Source of the DNA: a virus
Direction: 5' to 3' (one strand)
Virus record (IMG/VR): IMGVR_UViG_3300026078_000019
Coordinates: 62,001 to 126,000 of that record
Length of the DNA stretch: 64,000 bases
Shown: positions 41,002 to 49,105 of the stretch, piece by piece
Layout: each line of letters starts with the position of its first letter
Position numbering within the stretch: position 1 is the first letter of the stretch
The notes under the pieces: generated by a model
Told to the model about the DNA's origin: nothing
Seen by the model: only the letters and a program-made list of their open reading frames with translations
Database searches by the model: none
Made by a program: the position numbers and the translations under genes

Positions 41002-43179
41002 ATGTCTTTCAAGACGGCAGCAGAGATCTTCGGTGATGGTGGCGGGTTCGGGCCCGCCGTTCCCTATTCGACCTCGAATCCTCCGGGGACGAGTGCCGGC
41101 AACCGCGGCGTCCAGTTCGGCGAGCAGCTCACGGCTGCGATCGCCAACCGGACGCACTTCGCCCTGGCGCTGAACGACCAGGACCTCAACACGCGTCTGG
41201 CCTCGTTCGAGGTGGGCGGCCTCGACGCCGCCTACGACCTCGGTACCGTCGGTCCGGCGGGTTCGGGTCGTGTCGTGACGAAGGATGCCGGTGCGGTGGA
41301 GACGCGTTCCACTCTCGCCACGATGTACACGGACGATCACGCCAACGCGCACTTCCGCGCCAACGCGATCAGCGATAGCATCGACGGTGGCGGCGGCTTC
41401 GACTTCGTGGGGCGGAGCGGTGTCTCGCTGCCCACGCAGTCGTACGGCTACATCGATCGACGAGACGTCATCCTCAGCGGAGGTGGTTCCACGCTGCCCG
41501 GCGGCATCATCGCGGCCACGCTGAACGTGGGCGGTAGCGTCGTGGACAGCGTTACCCTCGGTGCAGGGACGTTCAAGGACGGCGGCAGCAACAGCGATCT
41601 GATGCTGAAGCGGGACATGGTCGAGATCCTGAACGGGACGAACCCGGGGCTCTACTACGTCAGCCTGCTCTCGACGACCACGCGCTGCACGCTGAAGCGT
41701 CTCGACGGCACGGTTCCGAGTTTCGTGGCGAACGAGAGCGTGAACATCCGGATCTTCCGTCCGATGTTCATGACGAACGCGCCGAACGCCTCCACGGGAC
41801 TTGGGTTCCAGGGCATCGTCGTCACCGGCATGCCAGGAGCCGGCGCCGCCATGGAGTTCATCCCGGGTGCCGTGGGCGGGCGTTTCGATCAGCTACTGAC
41901 GGGCGGAGCCGGTTACGCCTTCCTCGTCAAGTCGCGTTTCGCGACCGGAACGACGGCCGCCATCATGGGCGTCGACGGTCTCGGCCAGATCTTCAGCGTT
42001 GCCACCAGTGCTCTGCTGACGGCGGCGCAGTTGGCGTCGGGCGTTGGCTTCGGCAATCCCGGATACTACTCGCAGATCGGCGGGACTCAGCCGTACGAAG
42101 CCGGGGTCGTGGTCCGCATCGACGACCAGATCAACCACCACTACGGCGTGGTGGTGTCGAGCGAGTCGCGCGGAAGTGCAATCTTCACGGGCGGAACGAT
42201 CAACTTCACCTTCGGCTCGCCGGGTGGTCGCATCGTGTCCGGTACGGTCGCAGCGACGGACTGGTTCGTCGCGCCGGACGCCACCTTCATCGAGATCCTT
42301 ACTCCGTCGGCTCAGGCGGGCATCTACCGCGTCAGCGCGCGTGGCGCTGGTAACGGCCAGCTCGACCTCATCGATCTCGGCGGCGCCGCAGTCACGGGCT
42401 TCCCCACGACGGGTACCGGCACCTTCCGCATCCTGCACGGCGTCAACCTCGGCGACCGCACGTTCGGACAAGAGATCGCGGCACATCGGGCAGCGGCCAG
42501 CATCGAGGTTCCGGCTCAGGCGAACTCCTCGGGCATCTCGTTCTTCGTCAGCAGCCACGACGCGCAGTACGCGTTCCGGATGTTCACGACCGAAGACGGC
42601 GTGACAGCGGAGTACGCGCGGCTGAACTCGAACGGTACGTACGAAGCGAAGAGCTTCGGATACGTCAACCCGCCGACCCGCTACAACAACATCTCGCTGC
42701 CCGCCTTCCATCGCGATCAGCTCAACAGCACGGTCGCCGACTTCCACATCGGTGCCGGCACCAACAACTACTGGCTCATCAAGAGCAACGGCGGCGACAT
42801 CTATGCCGACCTCAACCCGTATCTGCGCGACGGCATGATCATCACCGGCATCGAGGTGATCATGAAGCCGGGCGCCGCGCGCTCCAGTACGAACCGCGCC
42901 TACGCCCTGGTGGGCTACACGCCCCAGAGCTGGGTGTCGGCGGGCTCGAACCCCGTTGCTCCGGTGCAGGTCGCGTTCGAGTACGACGACACCACCGCCA
43001 ACAAGCAGATCATCTCGATCACCGGCCTCAGCCACACCGTGGTGCGCGACAGCTTCAACGGCAGTCGCGACTACTGGATGATCCTCGGCGCCGGCAACAC
43101 CGCCGGCACGGGCGGCCAGGAAGATACGTTCTGGGGCGTGCGCATCCACTACACGGATCCCGGTCCACGCAACAACTGA
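41002..43179 (+). CDS. Tail fibre protein
   Basis: 725 residues with GGAGTGAG before ATG 41002. A helical N-terminal attachment region (FGEQLTAAIANRTHFALALN) is followed by a Gly/Ser/Thr-rich beta body without coiled coils and a C-terminal domain (FWGVRIHYTDPGP) like a fibre tip. No enzymatic motif. It lies after the baseplate proteins, the usual place for receptor-binding proteins. Confidence 0.6.
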   Translation: MSFKTAAEIFGDGGGFGPAVPYSTSNPPGTSAGNRGVQFGEQLTAAIANRTHFALALNDQDLNTRLASFEVGGLDAAYDLGTVGPAGSGRVVTKDAGAVETRSTLATMYTDDHANAHFRANAISDSIDGGGGFDFVGRSGVSLPTQSYGYIDRRDVILSGGGSTLPGGIIAATLNVGGSVVDSVTLGAGTFKDGGSNSDLMLKRDMVEILNGTNPGLYYVSLLSTTTRCTLKRLDGTVPSFVANESVNIRIFRPMFMTNAPNASTGLGFQGIVVTGMPGAGAAMEFIPGAVGGRFDQLLTGGAGYAFLVKSRFATGTTAAIMGVDGLGQIFSVATSALLTAAQLASGVGFGNPGYYSQIGGTQPYEAGVVVRIDDQINHHYGVVVSSESRGSAIFTGGTINFTFGSPGGRIVSGTVAATDWFVAPDATFIEILTPSAQAGIYRVSARGAGNGQLDLIDLGGAAVTGFPTTGTGTFRILHGVNLGDRTFGQEIAAHRAAASIEVPAQANSSGISFFVSSHDAQYAFRMFTTEDGVTAEYARLNSNGTYEAKSFGYVNPPTRYNNISLPAFHRDQLNSTVADFHIGAGTNNYWLIKSNGGDIYADLNPYLRDGMIITGIEVIMKPGAARSSTNRAYALVGYTPQSWVSAGSNPVAPVQVAFEYDDTTANKQIISITGLSHTVVRDSFNGSRDYWMILGAGNTAGTGGQEDTFWGVRIHYTDPGPRNN

Positions 43180-43186
43180 GGTGATC

Positions 43187-43705
43187 ATGGGCCCGCTGGA
43201 GATGTTCTATTCGTGGCAGGCGATGCTCGTGGCGGGCATCGCTTGGATGATCACGCAGTTCGTCAAGACCGCCATCGACATCCACACGGGCCACGGCGTC
43301 ATCCAGAAGCAGACCTCGGTTCCTCCGCCGGATCCGGAGATCGTGCCGGGACCGGAAACGAAGGACGACAAGGCCGTCACCTACCGGGATCCGGCCAAGC
43401 CGGCGACCGTCCAGGTGAAGGCGGCGGTGGGTCGCGACGTACGTCGTGACACCCCGATCATGAACCGCATCGTGCTACCGATCGTCCCGGTACTCGTCGG
43501 TGCGCTCATCGCAGCGATCGTGCCGGTACATCCCGAGGTCCTCACCGCCTACGTCGACTCCAAGGTCCAGGGCGTGTGGCAAGGCGCAGGCATCTACGCG
43601 ATGTGGGGCGCGATCTGCGGGCAGTTCAGCTCGTACATCTTCGACAAGATCTCGAAGGGCATCGAAGGGTTCCGCGTTCCGACGCGTCAGGCCGAGGGAG
43701 GCTGA
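43187..43705 (+). CDS. Membrane protein, holin candidate
   Basis: 172 residues from ATG 43187, with AGGTG upstream (GTG 43181 is an alternative). Hydrophobic segments lie at about residues 8-28 (WQAMLVAGIAWMITQFV) and 88-112 (VLPIVPVLVGALIAAIVPV), and a weaker one near residues 125-150. A charged, Pro-rich loop separates the first two. Several membrane spans right after the fibre gene suit a holin-type or virion membrane protein; no endolysin lies beside it. Confidence 0.5.
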   Translation: MGPLEMFYSWQAMLVAGIAWMITQFVKTAIDIHTGHGVIQKQTSVPPPDPEIVPGPETKDDKAVTYRDPAKPATVQVKAAVGRDVRRDTPIMNRIVLPIVPVLVGALIAAIVPVHPEVLTAYVDSKVQGVWQGAGIYAMWGAICGQFSSYIFDKISKGIEGFRVPTRQAEGG

Positions 43706-43707
43706 TC

Positions 43708-44280
43708 ATGGATCCGCGCGTGCAGCAGGGGTTCGAGGAGGGTGTGAAGACGGCGCTCAGCGCGGGCGTGATGTCGTCGTTCCTGGCGCAGCGTGCGGCG
43801 CAGGGCGCTCGCGTGGCGCCCGGGTTGCTGGCGAAGGCGGAGTCGCTGGCACCCGGGGCGCTGCGGAGTGTGGCCCTCAACGCTGGTGCCGACGTCAGGG
43901 CGGCTCGGCAGGTCCAGGCGCTGGCTCCTGCGAAGGCGGGACTTCAGCAGCGTATCGCGCAGACGCCGCTGAGCTTCAACCAGGCGAAGCCGCTCACCAC
44001 GCACGACGCGTTCAACCACACGCATCAGTACAGCCAGGGGTACATGAACGCGCTCGCCAACCCCTCGGCACAGGTGCACTCGATGACCTCGGCAGGATCG
44101 GTGGTATCGGGCGTGGCGCCGAACATGCTCGGTCGAGCGGCACCGGCACCGGCTCCGGTTCTTGGCGCCACGGTGCCGCGTGGGCGTCGTCCGCTGGCTT
44201 CTCCAGCGCTTGGTGCCACGGTGCCGGCGGCTCGCCTGCCCGGCCGGGCGAACCCGTACGATGCTACGGTGGTGGCATGA
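43708..44280 (+). CDS. Ala-rich protein of unknown function
   Basis: 190 residues from ATG 43708, with GGGAGG before a TGATCATG junction. The first 90 residues are Ala/Arg-rich helices; the end is disordered, with a repeated LGATVPRGRRPLASPA / LGATVPAARLPG motif. Its stop overlaps the next ATG. Unknown role; between two membrane proteins. Confidence 0.5.
   Translation: MDPRVQQGFEEGVKTALSAGVMSSFLAQRAAQGARVAPGLLAKAESLAPGALRSVALNAGADVRAARQVQALAPAKAGLQQRIAQTPLSFNQAKPLTTHDAFNHTHQYSQGYMNALANPSAQVHSMTSAGSVVSGVAPNMLGRAAPAPAPVLGATVPRGRRPLASPALGATVPAARLPGRANPYDATVVA
44265..44276 (+). promoter_or_regulatory. Leaderless promoter: TACGGT, 6 nt, ATG
   Basis: TACGGT at 44265-44270, inside the end of the previous gene, is 6 bases before ATG 44277. 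Confidence 0.5.
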
Positions 44281-44627
44281 ACTGGTTCAAGGACACCGCC
44301 TGGCCCTGGCTCAAGGCGAACTGGCAGTGGGTGCTGTTTCCGATCGGCATCTTGATGTTCGTGCTGCGCGCCATGCAGCCGAAGCCGCAGGTCGAGATCA
44401 TCGATCCGACGGAGAAGGCGGACGAGCGCGCCAAGATCGAGGAAGAGACGCGGCAGCGTCAGCTCGAAGCGGAGCGTGCCCGCCTGGCGGCCGAGGAGAA
44501 GGCGGCGGCGGACAAGGCGACTGCCGACCGGACGGCGGTGGAACAGCAGCAGGCGGCAGAGGTCGATGCGCTGCGGACCGCCCCCGACACACTCCGCGCC
44601 CGCATGCTTCGAGCGGGGAAGCCGTGA
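44277..44627 (+). CDS. Membrane-anchored coiled-coil protein, i-spanin-like
   Basis: 116 residues. One transmembrane segment at residues 14-34 (NWQWVLFPIGILMFVLRAM) follows a short Trp-rich start, then a long charged Ala/Glu/Arg coiled coil (residues 50-105). This is the layout of inner-membrane spanins (Rz-like), which help disrupt the outer membrane at lysis, but also of other phage membrane proteins. ATGA overlap with the upstream gene. Confidence 0.45.
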   Translation: MNWFKDTAWPWLKANWQWVLFPIGILMFVLRAMQPKPQVEIIDPTEKADERAKIEEETRQRQLEAERARLAAEEKAAADKATADRTAVEQQQAAEVDALRTAPDTLRARMLRAGKP

Positions 44628-44920
44628 GGCTACTCCTTGGTGAAGAGACGCGAGATCAGCGGCTCGTGAGCTTGGTCGAGCATTTCGGCAGTCCGGACTA
44701 CACCACCGTGGAATACGGGATCGGCTTTCCTTCTGCTTCTCACTACGGAGTGAACGGGGCGCTACAGGTGACTCGCGAGAACATCGAGCGGGCCTTGAAG
44801 ATCGCCTTCATCAACTTCGGAGTCGATCCGCTCAAGGTGGTGGTGGAACATGCGTCCGGAGACATGGGCCCGACGCTCCAGTATCTCGACTGGGCGGTTA
44901 CCCTGCGGGAGGCACCGTGA
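44624..44920 (+). CDS. Small protein of unknown function
   Basis: 98 residues from GTG 44624, overlapping the previous stop (GTGA). A compact alpha/beta pattern (RDQRLVSLVEHFGSP, ALKIAFINFGVDPLKVVVEHA). Coupled to membrane proteins on both sides. No family recognised. Confidence 0.5.
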   Translation: MRLLLGEETRDQRLVSLVEHFGSPDYTTVEYGIGFPSASHYGVNGALQVTRENIERALKIAFINFGVDPLKVVVEHASGDMGPTLQYLDWAVTLREAP

Positions 44921-45417
44921 GCCGGCTCTGGGCGGTCCTGGGGCTCGTTCTGGCCGTCTGGACGACTCCTGGGCTCGCCAGGGCCCAGGAGGACGCCGAA
45001 GAGCCGCTGGTGGCTCCGGACGTCCCGCCCGGCGACGACGTCATCGAGCACCTGGCGCTGAGGGCTCCAGCCCCCGTCGAGGGCATGCTGCTCGACATGG
45101 ACACCAGCATCCGCTGGACCCACCGCATCGAGTGGTATCGCCAGGAGCTACAGCTTCAGTACCGCTTGCGGGCATCCCTGCTCGATGCAGAGCGCCGCAG
45201 CCACGCCACCGAGCTGAGCCTTACCACCACGAGCATGCAGCGAGAGATCGACGGACTTCGTCAGGACCTTCGAGACCAGGCGGCGACCGCAGCACAGCAG
45301 CTCGCTCAGGCCCGAGAGCATCCTTGGTACGACACCTTCGTCTTCGGGTTCGTAATGGGGGTCTTGGCCGTCGGTCTGGTGGTGGGCGTGACCGCCGGTT
45401 TGCTGAGTCAGCTCTAA
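44917..45417 (+). CDS. Exported coiled-coil protein with C-terminal membrane anchor
   Basis: 166 residues from GTG 44917. Residues 1-23 form a signal peptide (LWAVLGLVLAVWTTPGLARA), then an acidic region, a coiled coil at about residues 80-130 and a C-terminal membrane span (FVFGFVMGVLAVGLVVGVTAG). It would lie outside the inner membrane, anchored by its end. Beside an i-spanin-like protein, a lysis or superinfection role is plausible. Last gene before a convergent hairpin. Confidence 0.5.
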   Translation: MSRLWAVLGLVLAVWTTPGLARAQEDAEEPLVAPDVPPGDDVIEHLALRAPAPVEGMLLDMDTSIRWTHRIEWYRQELQLQYRLRASLLDAERRSHATELSLTTTSMQREIDGLRQDLRDQAATAAQQLAQAREHPWYDTFVFGFVMGVLAVGLVVGVTAGLLSQL

Positions 45418-45437
45418 GCAAAGGGAGCTGTCTCCCC

Positions 45438-45451
45438 GGCCCTTGCGGGCC
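45438..45451. terminator. Short hairpin between convergent genes
   Basis: GGCCC-TTGC-GGGCC, a 5-bp GC stem, lies between the plus-strand stop at 45417 and the minus-strand stop at 45456. There is no clear T-run. Confidence 0.4.
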
Positions 45452-45455
45452 TAGA

Positions 45456-45845
45456 TCAGCACACCAGCTCCGGCACCGTCTTCTTCGTCTCCTCCACCCA
45501 AGCCTTCAGCGCGTCGAGCGCGACCTCCGGCTTGAAGGTGATCCACGGCTTGATATCGTCTTGGGGATCGTCGCCGCTGACCACGACGAACGGCAGGTTG
45601 CGCTCCTGGCATTCCGTGACGACGCGGGAGCCCGCGCCCTTCCTCGGCTCGCCGTCCCCGTGGTACGGGAACGTCCAGTCGATGATCACGGCACCGATGT
45701 ACTGGTTCGTGCTCTCCTCGCGGAGCGCGTGCATGGCCTGGTGCAGGCTCGACGCCCGCACCACCTCAACGCCGGCCTTGGAGAGCACGCGGCGGATGGC
45801 GTTGGCTTTGTAGTCGGCGTCCTCGACGAGCAGGATGGTCTTCAT
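45456..45845 (-). CDS. CheY-like response-regulator receiver domain protein
   Basis: 129 residues, a single receiver domain. Acidic pair E8-D9 (ILLVEDAD), phosphoacceptor candidate D56 (AVIIDWTFP), S in VVVSGDD near residue 92 and K in TFKP near residue 105 complete the active site. No output domain. It could be phosphorylated by a host histidine kinase or titrate host signalling. Start ATG 45845 with AAGGAG and a CCTATAAGC element upstream; it is transcribed as its own unit. Confidence 0.75.
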   Translation of the reverse strand: MKTILLVEDADYKANAIRRVLSKAGVEVVRASSLHQAMHALREESTNQYIGAVIIDWTFPYHGDGEPRKGAGSRVVTECQERNLPFVVVSGDDPQDDIKPWITFKPEVALDALKAWVEETKKTVPELVC

Positions 45846-45863
45846 GGGGGTTCTCCTTCATCT

Positions 45864-45872
45864 GCTTATAGG
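45864..45872 (-). promoter_or_regulatory. CCTATAAGC promoter-like element
   Basis: Minus-strand CACCTATAAGCAG ends 18 bases before ATG 45845, followed by AAGGAG. Confidence 0.5.
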
Positions 45873-45884
45873 TGAGATCGTAGG

Positions 45885-45923
45885 CAAAAAGACAAGAGGC
45901 GAGCCCAGTTACGGGCCCGCCTC
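45885..45923 (-). terminator. Rho-independent terminator
   Basis: On the minus strand, GAGGCGGGCCC and GGGCTCGCCTC (45923-45896) form an 11-bp stem, with one G-U pair, around a 6-base loop and are followed by TTGTCTTTTT. It ends the minus-strand operon just after the stop at 45927 and isolates the CheY-like gene. Confidence 0.8.
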
Positions 45924-45926
45924 AGG

Positions 45927-46112
45927 TCACTCCTCCGGTTCGATCTCGACGGCGTTCTCCACCAGCCTGGTGCGGATGGCGGATTCACGGTCCTCAAGGC
46001 CGGTGAGGTTGATGCCGAGCTGCTGCGCGAGGATCTTCAGGTCGTCCAGACCCATCTCACGCAGCTTGGTGGCACTCACCTCGATCATCATCCCCGGAGG
46101 GAGGGGCTCCAC
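45927..46112 (-). CDS. Small acidic protein of unknown function
   Basis: 61 residues from GTG 46112; ATG 46091 is an alternative. The frame is open upstream and the codons before GTG (TPIQVIPG) also look coding, but no standard start is found there. Acidic and helical with a SAP- or HeH-like pattern (VSATKLREMGLDDLKILAQQ). An 8-bp inverted repeat CCCCGGAG/CTCCGGGG covers the start region. Last gene of the replication operon. Confidence 0.45.
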   Translation of the reverse strand: MEPLPPGMMIEVSATKLREMGLDDLKILAQQLGINLTGLEDRESAIRTRLVENAVEIEPEE

Positions 46113-46159
46113 TCCGGGGATGACTTGGATCGGGGTTCCTCGAATCGGCCGAGAGGACG

Positions 46160-46585
46160 TCAGCCGTTTCCCAGCAGCTCCAGCTTGATCTCCATCTCCT
46201 CGGCGTTCGCCTTCGCGGACGGCGTCGAGAGGACGAGGACCACGAGCAGGTCGTGGATCTTGCGCGTGCGCGCGTCCAGCTCCGCGATGGCCTTCTTCGT
46301 CGCGGCGTCGACGCCACCACCGCCACCGCTGCTCTTCGTGCCCTCGGACGAGTCGACCTTGTCCTTGGCACTCGACGCCTTCGCGCCGCCGCCCTCGTCC
46401 GCGCCCTGCGCGTCCATGATGTGCTGGACGCGGGTCGCCGCGTCCCACGGCATGTAGTCGGTCGACGACTTGCCGAGCGCGCGGAGCGCGTCCGTGACGA
46501 CCTTGCGCTTGGCAGCGTCGGAGTTGTTCGCCAGCTCCAGCCACGCTTCACGGCTGCGCTTCTCGATTCCTGCGGGAAGTCCCAT
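46160..46585 (-). CDS. Protein of unknown function with Gly-rich linker
   Basis: 141 residues with AGGAG before ATG 46585. A helical first 60 residues (REAWLELANNSDAAKRKVV) are joined by an acidic Ser/Gly-rich linker to a helical end (AIAELDARTRKIHDLLVVLV). No family recognised. Confidence 0.55.
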   Translation of the reverse strand: MGLPAGIEKRSREAWLELANNSDAAKRKVVTDALRALGKSSTDYMPWDAATRVQHIMDAQGADEGGGAKASSAKDKVDSSEGTKSSGGGGGVDAATKKAIAELDARTRKIHDLLVVLVLSTPSAKANAEEMEIKLELLGNG

Positions 46586-46600
46586 TTTGATCGTTCTCCT

Positions 46601-46930
46601 CTACCTGGTTTCCGTGTTCTTCAAGATGAAGCTATTCGTCAGAGCGCATTCCGTTGCTTGGACATCCGTGCACTGGAAGCACGCCCTAAGATCTCGGGTT
46701 CGAGCGGGGCATCCACCGACGATGGGGGACACCTGCTTGAAGTTCGCGTCGATCCACTGCATCACCAGCAGACGCGTCTTATCTACTCTTCGTTGGGGAA
46801 GATCCACATCCTCGCCGAGGGCGAGGCGGATCAGGGTCTCGCGCGGTAGGCCGCGGTGAGCACTGGGGTTCGTCTCTTGGGCCATCAGCACTAGCTCGCT
46901 GACGTTCAGAGAGTCAAGGAGATCCTGCAT
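46601..46930 (-). CDS. Protein of unknown function
   Basis: 109 residues from ATG 46930; the upstream open frame is antisense-like. Helical N-terminus (DLLDSLNVSELVLMAQE), then three cysteines late in the chain (C-P-A-R, ACFQC). It overlaps the upstream gene by 17 bases. No known family. Confidence 0.5.
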   Translation of the reverse strand: MQDLLDSLNVSELVLMAQETNPSAHRGLPRETLIRLALGEDVDLPQRRVDKTRLLVMQWIDANFKQVSPIVGGCPARTRDLRACFQCTDVQATECALTNSFILKNTETR

Positions 46931-47165
46931 CAGGGCCTCCCGCGCGGAAGCGCATCTTGAACCGGCTGTTCGGGCAGATCTCGCACTTACGGCCGAAGTA
47001 CAGGGATGCACAGAGGGCGCGAAGCACAACGCTCCGCTTGCCCTTCTCGACACGGAAGAAGTGACCCTCGGGGCGGAACACGGAGCCCCGGGCGTAACAG
47101 ACCGCGAACCGGGGGTCTTCGGTCGTGTCCTTGTTGAGGGTGATCAGCTCGGTGGGCTTGCTCAT
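46914..47165 (-). CDS. Small basic protein with Cys motif
   Basis: 83 residues. Basic, with CEICPN near residue 61 and two other cysteines that could bind a metal. Start overlaps the RusA-like stop by 4 bases, so it belongs to the same operon. Confidence 0.5.
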   Translation of the reverse strand: MSKPTELITLNKDTTEDPRFAVCYARGSVFRPEGHFFRVEKGKRSVVLRALCASLYFGRKCEICPNSRFKMRFRAGGPDAGSP

Positions 47166-47707
47166 TCGAAGCCTCGATACCGGATTACGATCCGAGGGTC
47201 AACCGGGTCGTGGCGTTTGCAGATGGTGACGTCGAGGTTGGCGGAATCGTCGACACCGCTTCCCTTCACCACTGCGTCTTCGATCAGCTTGATGTAGTTG
47301 CTGGCGTCCATCTTCTTGTAGGGGGAACGAGGCTGTGGCTTTCCCGTCTTGCCTCCTGAGGTCGTGCCGCCGCCCACCTTCCACGCTCCGTTGAGCATGT
47401 CGGTGTACAGCCAGATCTCTAGGGCTAGACTCCCCCCTTGCTTATAGACGAGGTCGACCACCTGTCCCCACGGCACCTGGCTGTGCATCAGGGTTTGCGA
47501 GACTTCGGCCCGAAGCGCATCCTCGAAGACCTTGCCCTCCTTGGACAGGAAGACCATGCCGCGCGCTCGGGTGTACGCCGCGTTCACGCTGATCGGACGA
47601 GGGTCACGAAGACGGACCCAGTTCTCGACCACCAGAATCTTCTGGGCGTCGTGATCTTCGATCCGCCGCAACTCCTCGTCGATCTCGTTCCGCCTAAGAA
47701 CCGCCAC
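47162..47707 (-). CDS. RusA-like Holliday-junction resolvase
   Basis: 181 residues from GTG 47707, overlapping the previous stop by 14 bases. RDPRPISVNAAYTRARGMVF near the start, a central ALEIWLY strand, then MDASNYIKLIEDAVVKGSG and VDDSANLDVTICKR match the RusA family, in which the D-N-x-x-K-x-x-x-D and later Asp residues bind metal. It would resolve branched DNA before packaging. Confidence 0.75.
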   Translation of the reverse strand: MAVLRRNEIDEELRRIEDHDAQKILVVENWVRLRDPRPISVNAAYTRARGMVFLSKEGKVFEDALRAEVSQTLMHSQVPWGQVVDLVYKQGGSLALEIWLYTDMLNGAWKVGGGTTSGGKTGKPQPRSPYKKMDASNYIKLIEDAVVKGSGVDDSANLDVTICKRHDPVDPRIVIRYRGFE

Positions 47708-48293
47708 GGCTGAAGTCCCCGGCGGAGGGCCTGGTCGGTCGCTTGCGGTGGTTCGCGATGTTGGCGTCCCGCATCGACTGGTCGAAGTCGAGCTTGCGCA
47801 GCTCGATGATGCGAGAAAGCGCGTCGGCACTGCGCTGATACGCCTTGTAGCGAGCCTCCAAGATCTCCTTCATCGCGAAGAGACGAAGCAGCTCCAGCTC
47901 GTACTCCACGCGAACCGGGTCCTCTCGGACCAGGGCCGGGATCTCGACCTTCGGGATGTCCTTCGCGAAGAGCTTCGACTTCAGGTTCGCTTCGATCAGC
48001 TTTAGCGAAGCTGCGCCGACCTTGTACGCCGCTTCGATGTTCGCGAGGTCCCCGAAGACGTACTGGGCGTACGCGGTGTAGCGGATGAAGTGCTGCCCCA
48101 GCTCGTTGTTCGACATCGAGGTGACGTCGATCTGAGTGAGGTCCGCTGGCTCGCCTGTGGGCCGTGGGAACTTCGTCAGGCCCTTGGCTTCCACCTGGGC
48201 CTCGACCTCGTCGATGATCTCTTGGGCGTTCTTGTACTGCTCCCTTTCGTCGCTCGACAAGACCGGTGCTTTTCCTAGATCGATCTTCGGCAC
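47694..48293 (-). CDS. Helical phage protein of unknown function
   Basis: 199 residues from GTG 48293, which overlaps the stop of the nuclease gene. Almost entirely helical and charged (EYELELLRLFAMKEILEAR, RSADALSRIIELRKLDFDQ), with a basic, Gly/Arg tail. Between two nucleases, it could be a recombination accessory or DNA-end-binding protein; unproven. Confidence 0.55.
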   Translation of the reverse strand: MPKIDLGKAPVLSSDEREQYKNAQEIIDEVEAQVEAKGLTKFPRPTGEPADLTQIDVTSMSNNELGQHFIRYTAYAQYVFGDLANIEAAYKVGAASLKLIEANLKSKLFAKDIPKVEIPALVREDPVRVEYELELLRLFAMKEILEARYKAYQRSADALSRIIELRKLDFDQSMRDANIANHRKRPTRPSAGDFSRGGS

Positions 48294-49105
48294 TAGAGCC
48301 TCCCGCGCTGTCGAAGGTTTGTGGCCTTCTTCTCGTTGTTCTTGTTCTGGATCTTGTAGAGCACTCCGGGTTGGCACGAGCCGCGGTATTCACACCGCGG
48401 GCACTTGTAGTAGTCCTCCTCGCGCGGAGGCAGCGTGCCAGCCTCGAAGTGCTGGAGCCATCCCTCGAACTTCGCCAATGCCGCGGCCATGATGGCATGG
48501 TCGAACAGCACTGGATAGATCTTGCGCTGGGAGTTGTTCTTGCCGTAGTACCAGATGTACATGATCGGGCAGTCGAAGCGGTACGCGTAGATGTGGGCCT
48601 GCATCACGTGTTCGAGCTTCGGCTTGGACAGGGTGTCGAACCCGTCCTTGTTCGCCGACTTGATCTCCAGTATCGAGCGCTGCCGCCAGTCATCGGCCCA
48701 GAACTCCAGCAACCCGTCAGTGGTGCCGGCGATGCCGAGGTCGACGAAGAGCTTGTCCCACGCAGGATCGAAGGGGACCTCACGCCTGAAGCTGTAGCCG
48801 ATGTTCTTCGGGCTCAGAATGCGGGAGAGATCACCCAGACGCTTACCCACCAGCTCGTGGATGGCGTGCCCGAGATCGAAGTACTCGATGGAGTCCGGCG
48901 TGGTGAAGGGGTGGCAGGGCTCTCCGCGATACTCGTAGACGTTCGCCCGGCCGCAGCGCCCCACTCCCGAGGGGTGGAAGACGCCCTGGCGGTTGTCACG
49001 CGGGATGGTGCTGATCAGTTCTTGGTACGTGCCGTCGATGTCGAACACGTCGGCGATCGACAAGCTCGGCACGTCCAGGATGCTGGTAGCGCTACGAGGA
49101 GGCAT
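48293..49105 (-). CDS. Cas4/RecB-like PD-(D/E)XK exonuclease
   Basis: 270 residues. GTTDGLLEFW, then SILEIKSAN, then HVMQAHIYAY give the D, E-x-K and Q-x-x-x-Y signatures of RecB-type nucleases. A Cys near residue 51 (GRCGR) and CPRCEYRGSC near residue 240 could hold an iron-sulfur cluster as in Cas4 and AddB. Probably degrades or resects DNA ends in recombination. Overlaps the upstream gene by 14 bases. Confidence 0.75.
   Translation of the reverse strand: MPPRSATSILDVPSLSIADVFDIDGTYQELISTIPRDNRQGVFHPSGVGRCGRANVYEYRGEPCHPFTTPDSIEYFDLGHAIHELVGKRLGDLSRILSPKNIGYSFRREVPFDPAWDKLFVDLGIAGTTDGLLEFWADDWRQRSILEIKSANKDGFDTLSKPKLEHVMQAHIYAYRFDCPIMYIWYYGKNNSQRKIYPVLFDHAIMAAALAKFEGWLQHFEAGTLPPREEDYYKCPRCEYRGSCQPGVLYKIQNKNNEKKATNLRQRGRL

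Noticed and set aside
47440-47455. A CTATAAGC match on the minus strand
   Set aside because: It lies within the RusA-like coding sequence (LVYKQG) with no start codon suitably downstream.
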